From Egicoccus sp. AB-alg2 (lineage in GTDB: Bacteria > Actinomycetota > Nitriliruptoria > Nitriliruptorales > Nitriliruptoraceae): DNA of 64,000 nt. Below, in pieces: positions 47,507-55,710 of this stretch. How positions within the stretch are numbered: the stretch's first letter is position 1; each line of letters opens with the position of its first letter. Under the pieces are notes generated by a model. It worked only from the letters and a program-made list of their open reading frames with translations, ran no database searches and had not been told where the DNA came from. Made by a program: the position numbers and the translations under genes. Where the stretch lies: NCBI RefSeq assembly GCF_041821065.1, contig NZ_JBGUAX010000003.1, positions 372,001 to 436,000 on the forward strand, in the 5' to 3' direction.

Positions 47507-48820
47507 ATGCTGGACCTCACGCCGCCGCGGGAGAGCCTCGACCCGATCGAGGTCGCGTCCGTCGACGAGTTGCGTGGCCTGCAGCTGCAACGCCTGCAGT
47601 GGTCGCTGCGGCACGCCTACGAGCACGTCGACCACTACCGCAAGGCCTTCGACGACGCCGGCGCGCATCCCGACGACCTGCGCGAGCTGTCCGACCTGGC
47701 GCGGTTCCCGTTCACGACCAAGCAGGACCTGCGCGACCACTACCCGTTCGGGATGCTCGCCGTGCCCCAGGAGCAGGTCGCCCGCGTCCATGCGTCGTCG
47801 GGGACGACCGGCAAGCCGACCGTCGTGGCCTACACGAAGGACGACCTCGACGTCTGGGCCGACGTCGTGGCCCGTTCGATGCGGGCGTCGGGGGTCCGGC
47901 CCGGCATGAAGGTGCACGTCGCCTACGGCTACGGGCTGTTCACCGGCGGGCTGGGGGCCCACTACGGCGCCGAGCGGCTGGGCTGCACCGTGATCCCGGT
48001 CTCGGGCGGCATGACCGAGCGGCAGGTCCAGCTGCTGGTCGACTTCGCGCCGCAGGTCATCATGGTCACGCCGTCGTACATGCTGGCGCTGATCGACGAG
48101 ATGCGCGCACAGGGGGTCGACCCGGCGGCGACCGCGCTGCAGGTGGGCATCTTCGGCGCCGAGCCCTGGACCGACGCGGTGCGGCAGGAGGTCGAGGCGA
48201 CCTGCGACATGCACGCGGTCGACATCTACGGCCTGTCCGAGGTGATCGGCCCGGGCGTCGCCAACGAGTGCGTGGAGACCAAGGACGGCCTGCACGTCTG
48301 GGAGGACCACTTCTACCCGGAGGTCGTCGACCCGGTCACCGGCGAGGTCCTGCCCGACGGCCAGGAGGGCGAACTGGTCTTCACCTCGCTGACCAAGCAG
48401 GCGATGCCGATCGTCCGGTACCGCACCCGCGACCTGACGCGGCTACTGCCGGGCACCGCCCGGACCATGCGCCGGATCGAGAAGATCACCGGACGCAGCG
48501 ACGACATGATCATCCTGCGCGGGGTGAACCTGTTCCCGTCGCAGGTGGAGGAACTGCTCCTCGACGTGCCGGGCCTGGCGCCCCACTTCGAGTGCGTGCT
48601 GAGCCGGCCCGAGCGCATGGACCAGCTGACGGTCCGCGTCGAGGCTCGCGACGGCGAGCTGACCTCGCCGCAGGAGCGGGACGGCGCGGCCACGCGGCTG
48701 CGCGAGCGGATCAAGGCCCGCATCGGCGTCAGCGTCGGCGTCGAGGTGGTCGACCCGGCCGCGATCACCCGTTCGATCGGCAAGGCCAGACGCGTCCGCG
48801 ACCTGCGCGAGCCCCGCTGA
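47507..48820 (+). CDS. paaK: phenylacetate-CoA ligase
   Basis: A 437-residue member of the PaaK branch of adenylate-forming enzymes. It shows the P-loop SSGTTGKPT, VYGLSEVIGPG-like motif IYGLSEVIG, YRTRDL, and the C-terminal GRSDDMIILRGVN hinge. It activates phenylacetate with ATP and CoA, supplying both substrate and, as phenylacetyl-CoA, the inducer in known systems. It ends the operon and meets the dehydrogenase remnant on the other strand after five bases. Confidence 0.95.
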   Translation: MLDLTPPRESLDPIEVASVDELRGLQLQRLQWSLRHAYEHVDHYRKAFDDAGAHPDDLRELSDLARFPFTTKQDLRDHYPFGMLAVPQEQVARVHASSGTTGKPTVVAYTKDDLDVWADVVARSMRASGVRPGMKVHVAYGYGLFTGGLGAHYGAERLGCTVIPVSGGMTERQVQLLVDFAPQVIMVTPSYMLALIDEMRAQGVDPAATALQVGIFGAEPWTDAVRQEVEATCDMHAVDIYGLSEVIGPGVANECVETKDGLHVWEDHFYPEVVDPVTGEVLPDGQEGELVFTSLTKQAMPIVRYRTRDLTRLLPGTARTMRRIEKITGRSDDMIILRGVNLFPSQVEELLLDVPGLAPHFECVLSRPERMDQLTVRVEARDGELTSPQERDGAATRLRERIKARIGVSVGVEVVDPAAITRSIGKARRVRDLREPR

Positions 48821-48825
48821 GAACG

Positions 48826-49484
48826 TCAGGTCACGGTGACGACGACCTTGCCGCGGGCGTGGCCGTCCTTGACGTGGCGCAGGGCCCGCGCGGCTTCGTC
48901 TAGGGGGAAGGTCCGGTCCAGGACCGGTCGGATCGTCCTGTCGGCGACCGCGGCGGCGACCTCCTGCAGATCCTGTGGCCGGTCGGTGGCGACGAACCAC
49001 GTCAGCCGCTGCGAGGTGAAGGGGGTGAGGAGCGAGGCCAGCAGGTTCCGCCCGAGCCCCCCGAACCAGCGTCCGCCGCCCTCGCCGCCGACGATGACCA
49101 GCGTGCCCGTCGGCGTCAGCGCCCGCCGCAGGTGCGAGAGTGGACGCAGCCCCGCGATGTCCACGATCAGGTCGTACGCGTGCTCGCGCTCCAGCGGGTC
49201 GGCCCGCCGGTAGTCGATCACCTCGGCGGCGCCGAGCTCGCGCACGAGGCCGGCCTTGCCGGCGCTGCAGACGGCGGTGACGGTGGCCCCGTCGGTGGCC
49301 GCGACCTGGACGGCGAGCGTGCCGACGCCGCCGCCGGCCCCGAGCACCAGTACGGGCTGGCCGGCCCGGACCCGGCCGTGGCGGCGCACCGCCTGCAGTG
49401 CCGTGTTGCCCGAGAGACCGGGAGCGACGCGGCCTCCTGCGGTGTCAGCCCGTCGGGCAGCGGCAGGCAGCGGTCGTCCTCGGC
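48826..49484 (-). pseudogene. remnant of a zinc-type NAD(P)-dependent alcohol dehydrogenase/quinone oxidoreductase
   Basis: The intact part (about 187 residues from 49389) is the Rossmann and C-terminal domain: VLVLGAGGGVGTLAVQ, VIDYRRADP and HARGKVVVTV. Full-length relatives have about 320 residues. Upstream, the expected sequence continues in another frame as EDRCLPLPDGLTPQEAASLPV, then shifts at a TCTCTC run (49411-49416). Removing one TC restores PVSGNTALQ. Beyond about 49484 the homology stops, so the N-terminal catalytic third is missing. It is a decayed gene fused to the end of a TetR gene. Confidence 0.75.
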
Positions 49485-49999
49485 GAGAGGTCGTCCGGGG
49501 CGAACAGTTCCTGGGTGAAGCCGAGCGCGCGACTGCCCAGCGCGTGCAGGGCGTGATGCGCGAGGTCGTAGGAGAACCCGCCGGTGCGCATGAGCGCGAG
49601 CAGGTCGTCGTAGTAGCGCATGACGGCGAGGCTGATCGACGGGCGGGTCTCGATCAGGGCAGGCGCCCAGGGGTGGCGCAGCAGCACCGCGCGGGCGGTG
49701 AGGATCCGCTCGCGCATCGCGGCCTTCCAGTCCTGCGCGGATGTCCCGTCGACCGGCGCCACGGCGGCGTTGATCTCCTCGACCACCACCTCGACGACGC
49801 CATCCAGCAGTGCGTCCTTGTTGCGCACGTGGTGGTACAGGGACATCGCCTCCACCCCGAGCCCCTGGGCGAGGTTGCGCATCGTCAGCGCCTCGATCCC
49901 GTCCCGGTCGGCGAGATCGATGGCGGCGCGCAGCACCCGCTCGCGGCTCAGCGGGCGCCGCGGCGTGCGCGCCTCGGACTGCGACGTCACTTTCGGCAT
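49445..49999 (-). CDS. TetR-family regulator, C-terminally truncated
   Basis: A 184-residue TetR protein. The helix-turn-helix (RVLRAAIDLADRDGIEALTMRN ... LYHHVRNKDALL in two segments) and most of a TetR_C-type ligand domain are present, up to ALGFTQELF. The last 18 residues (PDDLSPRTTAACRCPTG) are read from sequence that in another frame encodes a dehydrogenase, so the natural C-terminus has been lost. ATG 49999 is likely, but the ribosome site is close. Genes of this type often stand next to the same dehydrogenase family. Confidence 0.7.
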   Translation of the reverse strand: MPKVTSQSEARTPRRPLSRERVLRAAIDLADRDGIEALTMRNLAQGLGVEAMSLYHHVRNKDALLDGVVEVVVEEINAAVAPVDGTSAQDWKAAMRERILTARAVLLRHPWAPALIETRPSISLAVMRYYDDLLALMRTGGFSYDLAHHALHALGSRALGFTQELFAPDDLSPRTTAACRCPTG

Positions 50000-50015
50000 C
50001 TCCACCGGCCGGGGC

Positions 50016-50690
50016 CTACAGCGTAAGGCGCGGTGCACCGTCGCCGAGGTGCGCGGAGTCTTCGGCCGCGCGGGACCGGTCCCGCACGCCCGCGGCGATC
50101 AGCGCCTGCGCGGCCGTGTAGGTGGCCATGACCAGCGCGCCCGAGGCCGGCAGCGTCAGGTCGGCGAGTGCGGTCAACGCGATGAGGCCGTCGGAGACCA
50201 CGAACAGGACCGCCCCGATCGCGGTCAGGCGGTGCACGCCCAGGGCCAGCGCCGCCATGGTCACCAGCAGCAGCCCGTAGACCGCGACCGGGACGAACAG
50301 TTCGTCGACCCGCGTCGCGAGGTACGGCATCAGCGCCATCCAGACCACGGCATAGGGGAGCAGGACCGCCGGCCGGCGTCGCGGCGGTCCCGTGCGTGCC
50401 AGCGGCCAGAAGGCAGCCACGTAGACCATCTGCGCCAGGGCGAACCCACCGATGCCCGCGAGGAACCAGCCGTCGCCAGCACCCATGAGCGCGAGGTCGC
50501 CCAGCCACGAGCAGGCCAGGGCCACGAAGGTCAGGCGCCGTAACCGTGATGGAGGCGTGGACGTCCACAGCCAGGCCGCCAGCACCGGCATCAGGAGCGG
50601 CTTCGACGCGGTCGTGAGCCAGGCGGCGTCGCCGAGGTGGCCGACGACGTTGGCGATGGACAGCGCCACGTACGCCCACAGCACGGCCAT
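50016..50690 (-). CDS. YhhN/TMEM86-family membrane protein (lysoplasmalogenase-like)
   Basis: A 224-residue protein with about eight membrane helices and the YhhN-family stretches TTASKPLLMPVLAAW, SWLGDLALM and LFVVSDGLIAL, whose aspartates are the likely catalytic residues. Relatives hydrolyse the vinyl-ether bond of lysoplasmalogens. ATG 50690 is five bases after the PaaR-like TetR stop, so the two share a transcript. The truncated TetR follows 16 bases later. Confidence 0.82.
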   Translation of the reverse strand: MAVLWAYVALSIANVVGHLGDAAWLTTASKPLLMPVLAAWLWTSTPPSRLRRLTFVALACSWLGDLALMGAGDGWFLAGIGGFALAQMVYVAAFWPLARTGPPRRRPAVLLPYAVVWMALMPYLATRVDELFVPVAVYGLLLVTMAALALGVHRLTAIGAVLFVVSDGLIALTALADLTLPASGALVMATYTAAQALIAAGVRDRSRAAEDSAHLGDGAPRLTL

Positions 50691-50695
50691 GGACG

Positions 50696-51277
50696 TCAGC
50701 GTTCCAGGCCGCGGAAGGTCATCTCGACGAGCGTGTCGGCGACCTCCTCCGCCGACGACCCGCGCCCTGGCCGGTACCACTCCACCAGCGAGTTCACCGT
50801 GCCGAACAGCAGCCGGGTCACCAGCGCCGGGTCGAGGTCGGCGCGCAGGTCCCCGTCGGCGACGGCCCGGGCCACCAGGTCGGCCACGCGCCGGTCGAAC
50901 TCCCGGCGCCGCTCCAGCGCTTCCTGCTCGGTCGGCGTGTTGCCGCGCACCCGCAGCAGCAGGGTGACGAACGGCAGTTCGGCGTCGAGGACGGCGACGC
51001 TTCGACGCACGACGTGCTCGAGGCGGTCGCGCGGCCGACCGGTCGTGGACGCCGGCTCGTCGAGCACCGCGAACAAGGCCGACAGCGCCCGGTCCAGGGC
51101 GAGGCCCAGCAAAGCCTCCTTGCCGGCGACGTGGTGGTAGATGCTCGACTTGGTGATGCCCAGCGCCGTGGCGAGATCGCCCATCGAGGTGCCGTCGTAG
51201 CCGCGCTCGTTGAACACGCGCACGGCCACGTCCAGCAGCGACGTGGCCGAGTAGTTGGGGCGCGGGGTGGTCGGCAT
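50696..51277 (-). CDS. TetR-family regulator, PaaR-like
   Basis: A 193-residue TetR regulator. The N-terminal NYSATSLLDVAVRVFNERGYDGTSMGDLA ... SSIYHHVAGKEALL (given in parts) closely resembles TetR repressors found with actinobacterial paa genes. The C-terminal domain has EWYRPG near its end. By family and location, 2 kb beyond paaK, it is the best candidate for the protein binding the palindrome at 41820. No copy of that palindrome is seen before its own start. ATG 51277 is preferred over GTG 51295. Confidence 0.75.
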   Translation of the reverse strand: MPTTPRPNYSATSLLDVAVRVFNERGYDGTSMGDLATALGITKSSIYHHVAGKEALLGLALDRALSALFAVLDEPASTTGRPRDRLEHVVRRSVAVLDAELPFVTLLLRVRGNTPTEQEALERRREFDRRVADLVARAVADGDLRADLDPALVTRLLFGTVNSLVEWYRPGRGSSAEEVADTLVEMTFRGLER

Positions 51278-51320
51278 GGCGCGGCAGTCTGACACACGGG
51301 GGGAGGTCCGCCTCGTACGC

Positions 51321-52349
51321 TCAGGCGCTTCGGCGGTCGGGGAGTGGCGTGGCGGGCGGGCGCGTCCCCACGAAGCAGCGGCGGTAGGCCGACGGCGTCG
51401 TGCGCAGTTCGCGCCGGAAGTGTTCCCGCAGGTTCGTCGAGGTGCCGAAGCCGGCCCGCACGGCGATGTGGTCGACGTCGAGGTCGCTGGTCTCCAGCAG
51501 TTCCTGGGCGCGCTGCAGCCGCTGGGTCAGCAGCCACCGGAACGGCGTGGTGCCGGTGGACTCCTTGAACCGGCGCGCGAAGGTGCGCTCGCTCATGTTG
51601 GCGCGGCCGGCCAGCACGGCCACGGACAGGTCCTCCTCGAGGTGACGGCGCGCCCATTCGAGCACCCCGGCGAGGTCGTCGGCGCGCACCCGCGGCTCGG
51701 CCGCCCCGTCGATGAACTGGGCCTGTCCGCCGTCCCGGTGCGGCGGCACGACCATCCGGCGGGCGACGACCCGGGCGGCCTCGGCACCGAGGTCCTTGCG
51801 CACGATGTGCAGCGACAGATCGATGCCGGCCGCGGTGCCGGCGGAGGTCAGCACGTCGCCTTCGTCGACGAACAGCACGTTCGGATCCAGGCGCACCCGC
51901 GGGAAGCGCTCACGGAACAGGTCGGTGTACATCCAGTGCGTGGTCGCGCGGCGTCCGTCCAGCAGTCCCGTCTCCGCGACGAGGAACGCGCCGCTGCAGA
52001 ACGACACGACACGCGCGCCGCCGGCATGGGCGTGGCGGACGGCGTCGAGCAGGTCCGTCGACACGTCGCCGAACGGGTTCAGGGCGGGCAGCACCACGGT
52101 GTCCGCGCCCGCGACGGCGTCGATGTCGTACGGGGTGCGCAGTTCGATGCCGCCGGCCAGGCGCACGCTGCGCCGTGGTGCGGCGAGGCGGAAGTCGTAG
52201 TCCCAGCCGGGGATCTCCGGGCGGTGGACCCCGAACACCTCGGCCGCGACGGAGAACTCGAACGGGTTGGCCTCGTCCAGGACGACGGCGGCGACACGGT
52301 GGCCCATGGCACGCAGCTCCGAGGTGGCTGGCAGAAAAGTTTCGAACAT
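51321..52349 (-). CDS. GlxA-type regulator (DJ-1/PfpI domain plus AraC HTH)
   Basis: A 342-residue protein. The N-terminal DJ-1/PfpI-like domain (15-190) has the nucleophile-elbow cysteine in VVSFCSGAF. The C-terminal AraC/XylS domain (about 225-320) has two HTH units (VAVLAGRANMSERTFARRF; VDHIAVRAGFG). Members regulate amine, arginine or glyoxal-related metabolism. AGGAGAG precedes the ATG. It is divergent from a small unknown gene at 52418, a possible target. Confidence 0.87.
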   Translation of the reverse strand: MFETFLPATSELRAMGHRVAAVVLDEANPFEFSVAAEVFGVHRPEIPGWDYDFRLAAPRRSVRLAGGIELRTPYDIDAVAGADTVVLPALNPFGDVSTDLLDAVRHAHAGGARVVSFCSGAFLVAETGLLDGRRATTHWMYTDLFRERFPRVRLDPNVLFVDEGDVLTSAGTAAGIDLSLHIVRKDLGAEAARVVARRMVVPPHRDGGQAQFIDGAAEPRVRADDLAGVLEWARRHLEEDLSVAVLAGRANMSERTFARRFKESTGTTPFRWLLTQRLQRAQELLETSDLDVDHIAVRAGFGTSTNLREHFRRELRTTPSAYRRCFVGTRPPATPLPDRRSA

Positions 52350-52417
52350 CGTCTCTCCTGCCAGTCGTGGTTGTCAAGGGTTCGGCGCACAGTGGGCCTC
52401 GACCACGGAGGACCGCC

Positions 52418-52735
52418 ATGAACCCCACCCGCACCGCCTTCACCGCCCCGATCATGGGCAACGGCGCCGTCGCGCCGGAGCTCCTGCGGGCCCGCCTGGA
52501 CGACCTCGCGGCCCGCGTCGCCGCCGACCTCGAACGCGGCGCAGTCGACGCCGCCTGGCGACACACCCGCGGCATCGAGCACGAGGCCGACCCGACCAGC
52601 ACCATCGCCGAGCCCGTGCCACCCGCGCCGGTCATCGGACGACGCTTCGCCGCCGCCCATCGGCGCCTGCTCCGGCTCGCGCACGGCGCCGTCACGCCGG
52701 AGGCCGACGGCACCCGTCGGCACCCCGCGGCCTGA
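52418..52735 (+). CDS. small protein of unknown function
   Basis: A 105-residue hydrophilic protein with a GGAGGA ribosome site six bases before the ATG. It is rich in arginine, alanine and histidine, with a helical middle (ELLRARLDDLAARVAADLER) and no cysteine or membrane span. I do not recognise it. It is divergent from the GlxA-type regulator with 68 bases between the starts, so it may be the gene that regulator controls. Confidence 0.55.
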   Translation: MNPTRTAFTAPIMGNGAVAPELLRARLDDLAARVAADLERGAVDAAWRHTRGIEHEADPTSTIAEPVPPAPVIGRRFAAAHRRLLRLAHGAVTPEADGTRRHPAA

Positions 52736-52782
52736 CCGGTCGCCGGTGCCTCGCGCCCCGCCGCAGCCCCTAGGGTCCCGCG

Positions 52783-53838
52783 GTGGGGCGAACCGTCGGG
52801 CGGCCGGAGCGAGCGTTGGGACAGGACACGGACGCGGACGCCACCGCGTCCACGCGTCCGGGGCGGCGGCTCCTCCTCGGCGTCGTGTTGGTGGTCGCCG
52901 TCTACGCCGTCGGGGTGGCGTTCATCGGTGTCCGCGACGCCCTCGACGCGCTGGCGAGGGCCGCCTGGTGGCCGCTGCTGGCGGCGTTGGGCCTGGAGGC
53001 GATCACGCTGGTGACGCTCGGGCAGGTCCACCGCAGCAGCGCCGCGGCGGTACGGGGCCGCCTGCGCCTGCGCGAGGCGCTCAACGTGTCGATGAGCGCG
53101 TTCACCGTGAGCCAGACGGTGCCCGGCGGCGGCGCCGTCGCGGGCGCGCTGATCGTGCGTCGTCTGCAGGCCTTCGGCCTCAGCGGGCCACAGGCCACCG
53201 CAAGCATGGTGCTGACGGCCACGCTGGCGACCGTCACCATCGCACTGCTCGCCGCGGTCGGTGTCGCCTCGGCCGTCCTGGAGGCCGAACTGCCCGGGAT
53301 CGTGCTCGGCGGCATCGCCGGCCTGGTCGTCGTCCTGCTCGGCGTCGTCGCCGCCGTCGTGGCGGTCCTGCGCTCGCCGGCCGTCGCCCGGCGGGTGCTC
53401 GGACGGCTCGGGCGGCTCCATCGGGCCGTCGCGACCCGCGTCGACGGCTGGCGGCGTTCCCTGGAGGTCGTGCACGACGACCCACCGACCGTGGGCAGGC
53501 TGCTCCGGGTCGTGGCCTGGTCCGCCGTCAACTGGAGCGCCGACATCGCCGCGCTTGCCCTGGTCTTCCTGGCCATCGGCGAACCGGTGTCGCTGACGGT
53601 TCTGCTGGTGGGGTTCGGCGTCTCGCAGATCGGTGCCGCCGTCCCGGTCACGCCCGGGGGCGTCGGCTTCGTGGAGAGCGGGATGGTCGGTGCCTTCGTC
53701 GCCCTCGGCACGCCGGCCTCGCAGGCCGCGACCGTGGTCGTGCTGTACCGCGTCCTGGCGACGTGGCTCCCGGCGCTGGCGGGGACGACGATGCTGGTCC
53801 GGCCCCCTGGCGGGGAGGCGGCCGCGGCCGGGGACTGA
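52783..53838 (+). CDS. lysylphosphatidylglycerol synthase-TM/UPF0104 family membrane protein
   Basis: A 351-residue protein with seven or eight membrane helices and the family's glycine-rich motifs TVPGGGAVAGA and VPVTPGGVGFVESGM. These occur in the flippase-like half of MprF and in stand-alone UPF0104 proteins, proposed to move lipids. There is no synthase domain. The first 28 residues are polar and the start (GTG 52783) is uncertain. It converges with the CBS gene. Confidence 0.8.
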   Translation: MGRTVGRPERALGQDTDADATASTRPGRRLLLGVVLVVAVYAVGVAFIGVRDALDALARAAWWPLLAALGLEAITLVTLGQVHRSSAAAVRGRLRLREALNVSMSAFTVSQTVPGGGAVAGALIVRRLQAFGLSGPQATASMVLTATLATVTIALLAAVGVASAVLEAELPGIVLGGIAGLVVVLLGVVAAVVAVLRSPAVARRVLGRLGRLHRAVATRVDGWRRSLEVVHDDPPTVGRLLRVVAWSAVNWSADIAALALVFLAIGEPVSLTVLLVGFGVSQIGAAVPVTPGGVGFVESGMVGAFVALGTPASQAATVVVLYRVLATWLPALAGTTMLVRPPGGEAAAAGD

Positions 53839-53849
53839 CCCGACGGGTC
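53837..53849. terminator. short hairpin between convergent flippase-like and CBS genes
   Basis: GACCC-GAC-GGGTC overlaps the flippase-like stop codon in the 23-base convergent gap. The stem is only five pairs, with two further pairs after one mismatch. Confidence 0.3.
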
Positions 53850-53861
53850 GGTACGCCGCGA

Positions 53862-54254
53862 TCAGGCCGTCGGGAGCAGCGCTGCCAACAGGTCGCGGAT
53901 CGACACGACGCCGACCGGGGTGCCGCGCCGGGTCACCAGCAGGTGGCGGACCTGCGCCTCGCCCATCAGCGTCGCCGTCTCGCGGATCGTGCTGGCCTCG
54001 TCGACCATCAGCACGTCGGTGACGGCGAAGTCGGCGACGCGTTCGACGGCCAGCTCGACCCCGTCGGCGACCGCGGCGACGATGTCCCGTTCGGACAGCA
54101 CGCCACGGACCCCGGTCGGGTCGACGACCACGAGCAGGCCGACCTGGTCGGCGGCCAGCAGCGACGCGGCCGCCTCGAGCGTGGCGCTGGGGGCCACGGT
54201 GGCGATCGGCGCGTGGACGACGTCGCCGACATTGGAGGTGAGGGTGGTGGTCAT
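53862..54254 (-). CDS. two-CBS-domain protein
   Basis: A 130-residue protein made only of a CBS pair: VAPSATLEAAASLLAADQVG ... GVLSERDIV (given in parts), then VDEASTIRETATLMGEAQVRHLLV and VGVVSIRDLL. Stand-alone CBS pairs bind adenine nucleotides and act as energy or redox sensors, often in stress or dormancy regulons. GGAGG precedes the ATG at 54254. Its neighbours are a PH-domain protein and a universal stress protein. Confidence 0.9.
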   Translation of the reverse strand: MTTTLTSNVGDVVHAPIATVAPSATLEAAASLLAADQVGLLVVVDPTGVRGVLSERDIVAAVADGVELAVERVADFAVTDVLMVDEASTIRETATLMGEAQVRHLLVTRRGTPVGVVSIRDLLAALLPTA

Positions 54255-54366
54255 GAGGTGCCTCCTGCAGGCGGGGCCGTCACCGTCGCGCACGGGCACC
54301 TGCCGGGGCAGGGCACAAGGTCACCGCGTCGTCGGGACCTTGGCGAGGGCACTGTCGGGCCGGATC

Positions 54367-54969
54367 TCACCGACCGAGCAGGCGGCGCTTCTCGGCCTCG
54401 AACTCCTCGGCCGTCAGGTGGCCACGCTCGCGCAGGTCGGCCAGCCGTTCCAGCGCCCCGACCGGGTCGGCTCGCGTGGCACCGGTGCGGTGGTGCAGCA
54501 TGCGCAGCTCGCGGGCCTTGTAGACGTCGTGCTGGAAGCCCTCGGGATCCGGGATGTCGTGCAGTTCGCTGCGCCCCTGGCTCCCGGCCGCCTCGAGGAC
54601 CACGTCGCCGTAGCGCAACAGCCGCTCGAGCACCGTCTGACTGAAGAGCACATTGGTCACCTGCTCGAGCGGGATCTCCACACCCGTGCGGGCGATCATG
54701 CCGCGCCGCACGACGATCCGTTCCGTGGTGAGCACGTACGCGGTGAACCACCAGGACAGGACGGCGCGGCCGGACAGCAGCAGCCACAGCGCGACGGCCA
54801 CCCCGACGGCCGTCCATTCCCACGGGGCGTCGAGCGCGGCGAAGGCGGCACCGCCGAGCGCCGCGAGGACCATCGCCCACGCCAGGGCGGGGAGCAGCAC
54901 CTTCCAGTGCGGCCGGAACAGCAGTAGCACCTCTTCGTCGTCGGACAACAGCCGCTCCGGATAGCGCAT
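54367..54969 (-). CDS. PH-domain (bPH2) membrane protein with SHOCT tail
   Basis: A 200-residue protein. There are two membrane helices at about 25-70, then a bacterial PH-like domain (YVLTTERIVVRRGMI; EIPLEQVTNV). A C-terminal SHOCT motif (LERLADLRERGHLTAEEFEAEK) ends in RRLLGR. Such proteins are membrane-anchored scaffolds of unknown role. GGAGGACC precedes the ATG at 54969. It is divergent from the universal stress gene; the 171-base gap has two GGGnCCTTG elements. Confidence 0.83.
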   Translation of the reverse strand: MRYPERLLSDDEEVLLLFRPHWKVLLPALAWAMVLAALGGAAFAALDAPWEWTAVGVAVALWLLLSGRAVLSWWFTAYVLTTERIVVRRGMIARTGVEIPLEQVTNVLFSQTVLERLLRYGDVVLEAAGSQGRSELHDIPDPEGFQHDVYKARELRMLHHRTGATRADPVGALERLADLRERGHLTAEEFEAEKRRLLGR

Positions 54970-55140
54970 GGAGGTCCTCCGTCGTCGCGACGCCCCGACA
55001 CGGCATGCTAGGAGAGCCCGACCCGCCGCCGGGCCCTTGGACCATCCCATTGGGGCCTTGCCTCCCTGCCGGAGCGCCGCCGTTGTGGCGATGCTGATCT
55101 CGGACCGCCACACGGCCGTCCTGGTCCGGGAGGTCAGAAC

Positions 55141-55584
55141 ATGGGCACCATCGTCGTGGGTATCGACGCCTCGGAGGACGCGCAGCGCGCGTTGCAGTGG
55201 GCATTCGCGGAAGCCGAACTACGAGGAGCGGAGCTGGAGCTCGTCCACGCCTTCGCCAGGCCAGAGGTCGCGTTCATGCCGGGCATGTTGGTCACGGACC
55301 TGCCCACGGACGCCGAGCTCGAGGCCGCGGCGAAGCAGGTGGTCGAGGACGCGGTCGCCAAGATCGTCCCGAAGCCGGACGTGGCGACGGTGACGACCGT
55401 CCAGGCGGGCGGGGCGGCGGGTGTGCTGTGCGGCCGCGCCGCCGACGCGGAGCTGGTCGTCGTCGGTGCCCGCGGGCTCGGCGGGTTCCGGGGTCTGCTG
55501 CTCGGCTCGGTCAGCCAGCAGGTCGTCACGCACAGTCCCTGCCCGGTCGTCGTGGTCGTGCCGGAGCGCCGGCACGCCGACTGA
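55141..55584 (+). CDS. universal stress protein (UspA family)
   Basis: A 147-residue single Usp domain. It starts TIVVGIDASEDA and ends with the nucleotide motif GARGLGGFRGLLLGSVS (the G-2x-G-9x-G-S pattern of ATP-binding members), followed by CPVVVV. It probably senses or responds to energy or oxygen stress with the adjacent CBS protein. A strong hairpin follows 60 bases after its stop. Confidence 0.93.
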   Translation: MGTIVVGIDASEDAQRALQWAFAEAELRGAELELVHAFARPEVAFMPGMLVTDLPTDAELEAAAKQVVEDAVAKIVPKPDVATVTTVQAGGAAGVLCGRAADAELVVVGARGLGGFRGLLLGSVSQQVVTHSPCPVVVVVPERRHAD

Positions 55585-55644
55585 CGGGGAAGTTCCGCCG
55601 GCGCGTCCACTGCCCCGGCCGCGCCGCGCGGCGCACCACTCGAC

Positions 55645-55664
55645 GCCGCCGGCGCACCGGCGGC
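55645..55664 (+). terminator. hairpin after the universal stress gene
   Basis: GCCGCCGG-CGCA-CCGGCGGC is a perfect eight-pair stem with a four-base loop, 60 bases past the stop, followed by TAGGTT. Confidence 0.5.
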
Positions 55665-55710
55665 TAGGTTGCGCGCCCGCACCGCGTCCCCCACCGAGGA
55701 GCCCGTCCGA

